The notes below the pieces were generated by a model that ran no database searches, was not told the origin of the DNA, and worked only from the letters and a program-made list of their open reading frames with translations. From Flavobacteriaceae bacterium (GTDB taxonomy: Bacteria > Bacteroidota > Bacteroidia > Flavobacteriales > Flavobacteriaceae), in NCBI GenBank assembly GCA_030829155.1, contig JAURBD010000022.1, forward strand, positions 1 through 19,718: DNA of 19,718 bases, read 5' to 3'. Below are positions 1-5,785 of the stretch, piece after piece. The translations under genes were made by a program, and so were the position numbers. Each line of letters begins with the position of its first letter. Positions within the stretch are counted from its first letter, which is position 1.

Positions 1-747
1 ATCCATTAGAGGGTCTCCCAGCGTGGTCATTTCCCAATCCAAAACTGCTTTTATATTCAATTCTTCATCTGGTGTTAATACCAGATTATCGTATTTAAAA
101 TCGTTGTGAATCAAACTAGCACCTGAACTTGTTGGTATGTTTTTGGAAAGCCAAAGGGCTGTTTTTTCCATGGATTCAACTGCAGATGTTTTGGACTTTT
201 TATAACGTTTATTCCAACCCTCTACTTGTCGAGTTATATAGCCCACTGGATTTCCTAAAGATTCCAGACCAATAGCTTTATAATCGAGCTTATGAAGTTC
301 TACAAGCGTGCTAATAAAATTTTCTGAAAGTGATTTGAACTGTTCTTTTGAGGGTAATTCTTCAGCTGGGGTTCCAGCTCTTAAAATAGTTCCCTCAACC
401 CGTTCCATTAAATAAAATGGAGCATCCAAAACACCTGCTTTTCTTTCAAATAGTATAGGTTTAGGAGCTTTGTCGTATGAACCGTCTAGCGCACTTAGAA
501 TGGTATATTCTCGAGACATATCATGGCCAGATTTAATATTGGCTCCAAATGGAGGCCGCCTTAATACATAATCTTTATTTGCAAAATTGATCAAGTAAGT
601 TAAGTTTGAAAAACCAGAAGGGAATTGTTTTACGCTTAATTTCCCATTGGGTTCACTAAGTACTTTACCTAAAAATTCCGATAAGGTTTCTTCATCTAAA
701 TTTTCTCCTTTTCGAACTTCTTTAGCTTTGTCCAGAGCTACACTCAT
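1..747 (-). CDS. Aminoglycoside-phosphotransferase-like (APH family) protein, partial at left edge
   Basis: The reading frame is open from the ATG at 747 to the window edge: 249 codons of a family usually near 340-360 residues, so the C-terminal third is missing. The N-terminal half carries the RRPPFGANIKS segment and HDMSREYTIL, both typical of the phosphotransferases that accompany acyl-CoA dehydrogenases. The kinase-like catalytic loop HNDFKYDN is at about residues 214-221 (His214, Asp216, Asn221). It is followed by DWEMTTLGDPLMD, where the Asp of DWE is the expected metal-binding acid. Members of this subgroup often sit beside, or are fused to, acyl-CoA dehydrogenases in lipid-catabolism loci; their substrate is generally unproven, and antibiotic modification is not implied. 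It lies 39 nt behind the MaoC gene and is the last gene of the run inside the window. An acyl-CoA dehydrogenase just beyond the left edge would be the expected partner (inference). Confidence 0.9.
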   Translation of the reverse strand, partial: MSVALDKAKEVRKGENLDEETLSEFLGKVLSEPNGKLSVKQFPSGFSNLTYLINFANKDYVLRRPPFGANIKSGHDMSREYTILSALDGSYDKAPKPILFERKAGVLDAPFYLMERVEGTILRAGTPAEELPSKEQFKSLSENFISTLVELHKLDYKAIGLESLGNPVGYITRQVEGWNKRYKKSKTSAVESMEKTALWLSKNIPTSSGASLIHNDFKYDNLVLTPDEELNIKAVLDWEMTTLGDPLMD

Positions 748-786
748 TAATTTATGTTTAGATTATTTCAAAAATTTATTTTACTG

Positions 787-1296
787 CTACTTTTCTTTTT
801 CTTTTTTTCCAGGTCCAGAATAAGCAATTGCAATAAATTCGGCAATACAGGCGGGTTTTTCTTCTCCTTTCAATTCGAAAACAATTCCCATTTTATATTT
901 TGCTCCACCAGGGATGTCGTTACTTTCTATCAGTGAAACTCTTCCGCGAAAATAAGCACCAGACCTAGTAGCATTAGGGAAACGAACTTTATCTAAACCG
1001 TAGTTAACCCCCATGGCAACATTCTCAATAGAAAAAGTATCATAACTGATTTTTGAAGCCATTGATAATACAAGGAAACCGTGTGCTATTGTTTTTTTAT
1101 ATGGAGACAAGGTAGCACTTCGTTTTGGATCAGTATGAATCCACTGAAAGTCCTCAGTAGCATCAGCAAAGGTATTGATCCTTTCCTGAGTCATTGGCAT
1201 CCATTGGGTTAAACCAAGTTCTTTTCCTACGTAGTTTTTTAATTCGCTTACGTCTTTTAAACGAGTAGCATATGCTTTATCAGTTTTTTGATCCAT
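787..1296 (-). CDS. MaoC-like (hot-dog fold) enoyl-CoA hydratase/dehydratase
   Basis: A 169-residue protein, the usual length for a single-domain MaoC dehydratase. The hydratase signature is FADATEDFQWIHTD at residues 43-56, with Asp49 and His54 at the positions of the catalytic Asp/His pair of R-specific enoyl-CoA hydratases. It is followed by the conserved AHGFLVLSM (71-79) that lines the active site, and NYGLDKVRFP (98-107). The likely reaction is reversible hydration of a trans-2-enoyl-CoA, giving the (R)-3-hydroxyacyl-CoA in characterised relatives, in the cytoplasm. The C-terminus is a lysine-rich tail. The ATG at 1296 lies 10 nt after the stop of the preceding SDR, so co-transcription is very likely. 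With a neighbouring SDR it could replace FadB-type hydratase/dehydrogenase steps (inference). The chain length or ring system of the substrate cannot be told. Confidence 0.9.
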   Translation of the reverse strand: MDQKTDKAYATRLKDVSELKNYVGKELGLTQWMPMTQERINTFADATEDFQWIHTDPKRSATLSPYKKTIAHGFLVLSMASKISYDTFSIENVAMGVNYGLDKVRFPNATRSGAYFRGRVSLIESNDIPGGAKYKMGIVFELKGEEKPACIAEFIAIAYSGPGKKEKEK

Positions 1297-1306
1297 TTCG
1301 TTTATT

Positions 1307-2077
1307 TTAGGTTAACATGTGACCACCATCTGCATTCAAAATTGCACCTGTTGTGTACGAGGAAGCATCTGAAGCTAGATATACAGCTAGACCTGCCATT
1401 TCTATAGGTTCTGCAGCTCTTCTCAGTGGTAAATGATGTTCTACTTGTTTCATTAATTGTTCATTGCTCCAAAGCGCTTGACTGAATTTTGTTTTGATTA
1501 AACCCGGACAAATAGCATTGGTTCGAATTCCATATTTACCCCACTCGCTGGCTTGAGATTTTGTCAGCATAATTAATGCTGCCTTGCTTACCCCATAGAG
1601 GCCAAGTCCCATATTGGGTTTTAGACCCTCTACCGAAGCAATATTGATAATACTTCCTTTTTTCTTTTCTTTCATGTATGGGAAACATAGTTTTGCAAAT
1701 GAAAAACACGCCTTTACATTAACATCCATAATTTTATCAAATACAGGATCATCAACTCCTTCAAGAGGTGCGTAAACAGGATTTGTTGCTGCATTATTGA
1801 TTAGAATATCTACTCCTCCATAATGATTAACTGTTTTATCAATCAATGCTTTGCGTTGTTCTTCATCTCCCACATGACAAGCAATTCCAATTGTTTCTAG
1901 CCCTTTAGCTTTAAATTCATCAGCTACAGCATCTACAGCTTCTTGAGATCGACTGCTTACCACTACATGAGCTCCGTATTCGGCAAGTGCTTCAGCAATT
2001 GCTTTTCCAATTCCTTTACTCGAGCCAGTAACTATGGCTACTTTTCCTTTTAAATCAAATAATTCTTTTACACTCAT
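1307..2077 (-). CDS. Short-chain dehydrogenase/reductase (SDR), NADP-type
   Basis: A 256-residue classical SDR. It has the glycine-rich cofactor motif TGSSKGIG (17-24), NNAA (94-97), Ser148, and the catalytic pair in YGVSK (Tyr161, Lys165). PG at 191-192 follows the family pattern. An Arg (SSR, residue 43) after the second beta strand suggests NADP(H) preference. The protein resembles DHRS4-like and 3-oxoacyl reductases, so oxidation or reduction of a hydroxy/keto group on an acyl-CoA or alcohol is the likely role; the substrate cannot be read from sequence. Its ATG lies only 2 nt after the TAA of the preceding SDR (TAATTATG), which suggests translational coupling, and the MaoC hydratase follows 10 nt downstream. 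A hydratase and a dehydrogenase side by side would perform consecutive beta-oxidation steps. Confidence 0.9.
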   Translation of the reverse strand: MSVKELFDLKGKVAIVTGSSKGIGKAIAEALAEYGAHVVVSSRSQEAVDAVADEFKAKGLETIGIACHVGDEEQRKALIDKTVNHYGGVDILINNAATNPVYAPLEGVDDPVFDKIMDVNVKACFSFAKLCFPYMKEKKKGSIINIASVEGLKPNMGLGLYGVSKAALIMLTKSQASEWGKYGIRTNAICPGLIKTKFSQALWSNEQLMKQVEHHLPLRRAAEPIEMAGLAVYLASDASSYTTGAILNADGGHMLT

Positions 2078-2079
2078 AA

Positions 2080-2823
2080 TTACATTGGCATTGCTCCACC
2101 ATTTGCGTGGAGGGTTATTCCGTTAATAAATCCAGCTTGTTTTGAGGCAAGGTAGAGGTAAGCATACCCCATGTCTTCTGGGGTTCCAATCCGTGCAACA
2201 GGAATCATTGCAATTCCAGCTTTTACAACTTCGTCAGGCATTGAGGCAGTCATCTCTGACTCTACAAATCCTGGAGCAACTGCATTTGCAGTTATTCCAT
2301 AACGTCCAACTTCTCTACAAAGTGCCCGAGTAAATCCTGCTACCCCTGCTTTGGTTGCAGAATAATTGGTTTGGCCAAAAGCACCTGCAAATCCATTGAT
2401 TGATGATGCTGAAATGATTCGTCCATAACGTGCTTCACGCATATATGGAAGAACGGCTTGGGTAGTTGTGAACAAAGAGCTTAAATTTACATTCATTACA
2501 GTATCCCACTCTTCTTGTGTCATTTTCAAGAAAGATTTGTCCCGCAATACTCCTGCATTATTTATAAGAATATCAATTTTGCTGTGTTGTTGTATAATTT
2601 CTTCAACTGCTGCATCAACTAATTTCCGATTTGTTACGTCAACTTTTTGAAAGAAAATTTTCCCACCTTCAGCTTTTATTTTTGAGGCAGTTTCTGCTCC
2701 AGAGTCTCTGACATCCCATAAAGCTACAGTTGCCCCAGCTTCACAGAATACCTTACAAATCCCTTCCCCAATTCCTTGGGCTCCACCAGTGATGATGGCT
2801 ACTTGTCCTTCTAAACTAATCAT
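2080..2823 (-). CDS. SDR, FabG/PhaB-like 3-oxoacyl(-CoA/ACP) reductase or 3-hydroxyacyl-CoA dehydrogenase
   Basis: A 247-residue classical SDR with all active-site residues: TGGAQGIG (12-19), NNAG (88-91), Ser141, Tyr154 and Lys158 within TNYSATKAG. The stretch KMTQEEWDTVMNVNLSSLF and FGQTNYSATKAG closely follow FabG and acetoacetyl-CoA reductase (PhaB) patterns. An acidic Asp37 after beta-2 favours NAD(H), suggesting an oxidative, catabolic direction (inference). The ATG at 2823 lies inside the end of the preceding propeller gene, overlapping it by 8 nt in another frame, and the next SDR begins 2 nt after the stop. This tight packing indicates one transcript. A housekeeping fabG is less likely because no fatty-acid synthesis genes (acpP, fabD, fabF) are nearby. 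Confidence 0.9.
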   Translation of the reverse strand: MISLEGQVAIITGGAQGIGEGICKVFCEAGATVALWDVRDSGAETASKIKAEGGKIFFQKVDVTNRKLVDAAVEEIIQQHSKIDILINNAGVLRDKSFLKMTQEEWDTVMNVNLSSLFTTTQAVLPYMREARYGRIISASSINGFAGAFGQTNYSATKAGVAGFTRALCREVGRYGITANAVAPGFVESEMTASMPDEVVKAGIAMIPVARIGTPEDMGYAYLYLASKQAGFINGITLHANGGAMPM

Positions 2824-3892
2824 TTAATTCTTGTTTTAATGTATAAATTCCAATTCCAGTTTCTTTTAAACTCCCAAGATAAAGCTTATTATCAACTTGT
2901 AAAACACTGGTTATGTAATAAAAATTTCCTTTGGGGTCTTGTAAATTGTATTTTAAATTTCCATCGAGATCAAAACCTAAGACCATGGCATAGGGTTCGG
3001 GAATTGCTCCCTGGACTACAGCATTTGGTAAACGTAAAAGAATTGCTCTTAAAAAGGGCTTAGTGGTTAGTGGTTCAACGGTTACTGCTCTTTGACTTGG
3101 GATAGCAACCCAAAAAGTTCCATTAGAATACGTTATGTTGTCTGGGTATCCGGGCAATTCATTATTAAAGATTTCAACAATTCCTTTTTTGGGTCCTTCA
3201 AGCCAATATTTCTTGATTTCAATTCCAAAAGTCTCACTGAAAATCAAGTAATCTTCTTGTTCACTCAAGGCAATACCGTTTGGAAAAAAGAGGTCTTTTA
3301 AAATGATTTTACTTTTTTTTGTTTTTAAATCATATGTTATTATTCTGCCAGAAGGCCGTTGTTCCCAGAATTCATTTTCAATTTCGATTGGATGTCTTTG
3401 GGTGGCGTCTGAAAAATAAATAAGTCCTTCTTTGTTTATAACAAGATCGTCTGCAAATTGAATGGGAGTGCCCTCAATTTCATTTAAAAGAGTATTGAAA
3501 TTTCCTAGACTATCCATTGCTATCAGTCCCATTTTTTGATCTGCAATAATAAGCCAACCGTTTGGAGCAAATTTCATTCCTAGAGGTCGCCCTCCCGTAT
3601 TCCCAAGTACCTTTTGATTGTTTCCATTTGGATCGAATTGGATGATTTCACCATTTTCGAGTCCAGAGTAAAATTTATTGAGACTGTCACGAACTATTGC
3701 TTCTGGTCCGAGACCTGCGGTTGTTTTTATGATTTGAGTTTGAGCTAACAATTCATTTACCTTAAAAGCTCCATCCATTCCGGGATGCGCGGGTGATTCT
3801 CGAGCAAGAGGTTCCAGAGATATAGGATAAAAACCAAGATAAAGTATTCCAATCGCTAGTAAAAATCGAATTGTTTTAAATATTTTTCTCAT
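2816..3892 (-). CDS. Strictosidine-synthase-like / SMP-30-gluconolactonase beta-propeller, membrane-anchored (APMAP-type)
   Basis: A 358-residue protein with a basic N-terminus and one hydrophobic segment (about residues 8-24), read as an uncleaved anchor or signal peptide, so the propeller should face the periplasm. Family landmarks of the strictosidine synthase/APMAP group are FADDL (146-150), YFSDAT (159-164), PNGIALS (204-210), and the LPGYPDNI motif (246-253), followed by WVAIPSQR. Animal APMAP has arylesterase activity and plant strictosidine synthase is a condensing enzyme. In bacteria such proteins are usually unassigned and may be lactonases or esterases. It begins a tight group (propeller, SDR, SDR, MaoC, APH) behind a 192-nt gap and overlaps the next gene by 8 nt. 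Possible roles are opening a lactone or ester of the imported substrate (inference). A gluconolactonase in sugar metabolism is a less likely reading in this context. Confidence 0.85.
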   Translation of the reverse strand: MRKIFKTIRFLLAIGILYLGFYPISLEPLARESPAHPGMDGAFKVNELLAQTQIIKTTAGLGPEAIVRDSLNKFYSGLENGEIIQFDPNGNNQKVLGNTGGRPLGMKFAPNGWLIIADQKMGLIAMDSLGNFNTLLNEIEGTPIQFADDLVINKEGLIYFSDATQRHPIEIENEFWEQRPSGRIITYDLKTKKSKIILKDLFFPNGIALSEQEDYLIFSETFGIEIKKYWLEGPKKGIVEIFNNELPGYPDNITYSNGTFWVAIPSQRAVTVEPLTTKPFLRAILLRLPNAVVQGAIPEPYAMVLGFDLDGNLKYNLQDPKGNFYYITSVLQVDNKLYLGSLKETGIGIYTLKQELND

Positions 3893-4084
3893 TAGAAGAT
3901 GTTTTATTAATTTATTGAGCTTTTGTCGTTTTATAGCAGCCTATATTAATACTTTATTTTAGAATTATTTCTTCTTTATCCAATGATTTAATGTATGGAG
4001 TAACCTTACAAACAGGGAATCCCCTTAAAACTGGAACCAAACAATTTTTGATCCTCTATAAAAAAACTCATTATCGATTTTAAC
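3893..4084. other. 192-nt intergenic gap, probably containing a promoter for the downstream five-gene group
   Basis: This is the largest gap within the minus-strand run, between the PECR-like SDR and the APMAP-like propeller gene. It is AT-rich. I found no perfect match to the Bacteroidetes -7 element (TAnnTTTG) on the minus strand and no convincing stem-loop followed by a T tract. A minus-strand frame at 3954-4055 stays open for 33 codons but has no ATG and was not called a gene. Promoter content is inferred from gap length alone. Confidence 0.3.
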
Positions 4085-4891
4085 TTAGTTTGTAAACGAC
4101 ATGATCTTATTGTATAATTCCATTCGATCTCCAGCTAAGTGTTCTAAACCATCTACAGGAATTGTAATTCCACTGATGTAATTTGCTAAAGGGCTGGATA
4201 GAAATAATACAGTATTGGAAACATCTTCAGCTGTTCCAAAGCGTTTCATTAAATTTTTTTGTTCACTATCTTTCAGAAATTCTTGCATTTGGCTGGGATA
4301 GTTTTCCAGTCCCGAAGTCGCAATAATTCCTGGTGCAACTGCATTGACACGGATATGATATCTTGCCCATTCTTGTCCTAAGCTTTTGGTTAAGTTTTCA
4401 ACACCAGCACGCGCTGCACCAGTATGTGCCATTCCGGGAAAACCTCTCGAAACATTGGCTGTGATGTTGACAATATTTCCACTTTTTTGGGGAATAAAAA
4501 ATTTATTTGAAATTAATTGACTCATGTAAAAAGTCCCGTTTAGGTTGTTGTTGATTACCGCAGCCCAACCTTTTTGCGCTATGATATTTGCAGGAGCGGG
4601 GAATTGCCCTCCCGCGTTGTTTATTAATATATCTAATCCACCTAGAGTCTCTTGAATCATTTTCGCCAATTCCTCTATGGCTTCTGGCTCACGAATATCA
4701 CAAGATTTTGCATGGCAAGTACCGTATTTAGTCAATTTTTTTGCAGCCACTTGAAGCGCTTCTTCTTTTCTAGAAGCAATAACAACCTCCGCACCATGAC
4801 TTAAAAAAGATTTTGAGATTTCATAGCCAATACCACTTCTACCTCCCGTTACAAGTACTTTTTTGCTTTTGAATAAATCTGATTTGAACAT
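4085..4891 (-). CDS. PECR/DECR-like SDR: probable enoyl-CoA or 2,4-dienoyl-CoA reductase
   Basis: A 268-residue SDR with an intact cofactor site: TGGRSGIG (15-22), Arg41 after beta-2 (NADPH type), and NNAGGQFPAPA (91-101). The NNAGGQF segment and the later HTGAARAGVENLTKSL strongly resemble peroxisomal trans-2-enoyl-CoA reductase (PECR) and 2,4-dienoyl-CoA reductase. As in that subgroup, the classical YxxxK pair is absent: Thr157 stands where Tyr is expected and Arg161 where Lys is expected, while NNAG is kept. It probably reduces a C=C bond next to a CoA thioester, a step needed to degrade unsaturated acyl chains. It is separated by 123 nt from the SDR transcribed before it and 192 nt from the gene after it, so it may have its own transcript. 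Dienoyl and monoenoyl substrates cannot be separated from sequence alone. Confidence 0.87.
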   Translation of the reverse strand: MFKSDLFKSKKVLVTGGRSGIGYEISKSFLSHGAEVVIASRKEEALQVAAKKLTKYGTCHAKSCDIREPEAIEELAKMIQETLGGLDILINNAGGQFPAPANIIAQKGWAAVINNNLNGTFYMSQLISNKFFIPQKSGNIVNITANVSRGFPGMAHTGAARAGVENLTKSLGQEWARYHIRVNAVAPGIIATSGLENYPSQMQEFLKDSEQKNLMKRFGTAEDVSNTVLFLSSPLANYISGITIPVDGLEHLAGDRMELYNKIMSFTN

Positions 4892-5014
4892 TAGAATTAA
4901 TATAAATTTTGTCTTTTTTTTTTTGAATGTATTTAATCTGTCTTTCTTGCTTTTTTGAAAGACTGTGTTAGTTTATAATTTTTAGAAATAGAAATGTTTA
5001 AGCTATGATATAAT
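4892..5014. promoter_or_regulatory. 123-nt intergenic gap with a 7-bp inverted repeat
   Basis: The gap between two minus-strand SDR genes holds a perfect inverted repeat, GTCTTTC at 4940-4946 and GAAAGAC at 4957-4963, with a 10-nt loop. It is not followed by a T tract in the direction of transcription (minus); a T run at 4909-4924 becomes an A run on the transcript. A standard terminator is therefore not supported. A transcript-processing or protein-binding site is possible, and chance is also plausible in such low-complexity DNA. Confidence 0.3.
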
Positions 5015-5758
5015 TTATCCAGCCTCCATTCCACCATCCATTACCAGTGAATGTCCATTTACAAATGAAGCTTTGTCCGAAAGTAACCAAACAATCGTAT
5101 TTGCGGCTTCTTCTGGCTTTCCTAGTCTTTTTAGTGGAGTTCGATAATTTTTAACAAAGTCCAATACCTTATCGGGTATAGGTTGAATAATGTCGGTTTC
5201 TAGAAATGATGGACAAATTCCATTAACTCTGATATTGTGGCGTCCATATTCTAAAGCTGCAGTTTTGGTTAAACCCAAAACCCCATGTTTTGCTGCAGAA
5301 TAGTGGCCTCCGTAGCTTACTCCTTTGATACCTGCAATAGACGATACATTAACAATGCTTCCTCCACCTTGTGGTAATAATATTTTTATTTGTGCTTGTA
5401 AACAATAAAAGACACTTTCTAGGTCTACAGCAAGGACTTTTTTCCAGTCTTTGGTAGTCATCAGGTGAAGAGGGGTTAATGTACCACCAATACCTGCGTT
5501 GTTTACAAAATAATCAATTCGTTTGTGATCTTTTAGGGCTACTTCATGAACTAGATTTACTTGTTTTTGATCAGAAACATCGAGTTTGTAGCTGGTAACT
5601 TTGCCACCTTTTTTTTCAATGTATTCTTTTGTTTGATTGAGAGCTTCTGGATCGATATCTGTTAAAATTACATAGCATCCAGAGGACGAAAGAGCAACTG
5701 CTGTTGCTCTTCCGATTCCTTTGGCAGCTCCAGTAATGAATGCTGTTTTATTACTCAT
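5015..5758 (-). CDS. Short-chain dehydrogenase/reductase (SDR), NAD-type
   Basis: A 247-residue classical SDR with TGAAKGIG (9-16), NNAG (86-89), Ser140, and the catalytic Tyr153 and Lys157 (HYSAAKHGV). Asp34 at the end of beta-2 (ILTDID) suggests NAD(H), so it probably works as a dehydrogenase. SFLETDI in the C-terminal half and VNGHSLVMDGG near the end are ordinary for the family. The start ATG at 5758 lies 27 nt after the stop of the TonB-dependent receptor, and they probably share a transcript. That would tie a cytoplasmic oxidation step directly to substrate uptake. It is one of four different SDRs within 4.5 kb. They differ clearly in sequence, so they are not recent tandem duplicates and probably act on different hydroxyl/keto groups or steps (inference). 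Confidence 0.9.
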   Translation of the reverse strand: MSNKTAFITGAAKGIGRATAVALSSSGCYVILTDIDPEALNQTKEYIEKKGGKVTSYKLDVSDQKQVNLVHEVALKDHKRIDYFVNNAGIGGTLTPLHLMTTKDWKKVLAVDLESVFYCLQAQIKILLPQGGGSIVNVSSIAGIKGVSYGGHYSAAKHGVLGLTKTAALEYGRHNIRVNGICPSFLETDIIQPIPDKVLDFVKNYRTPLKRLGKPEEAANTIVWLLSDKASFVNGHSLVMDGGMEAG

Positions 5759-5785
5759 ACCAGATTAGTCTGTAATAGGGGTATG

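Noticed and set aside
2080..2823. Housekeeping fabG of fatty-acid synthesis
   Set aside because: The sequence fits FabG-like SDRs in general, but no other fatty-acid synthesis gene is nearby and all context is catabolic.
3954..4055. Minus-strand open frame of 33 codons ending KSLDKEEIILK in the 192-nt gap
   Set aside because: It looks protein-like but has no ATG and an in-frame stop just before it. It could be a relic, but nothing supports calling a pseudogene.
4940..4963. Inverted repeat GTCTTTC/GAAAGAC as an intrinsic terminator
   Set aside because: There is no T tract after the stem on the minus-strand transcript, so it was kept only as a possible structured or binding site.
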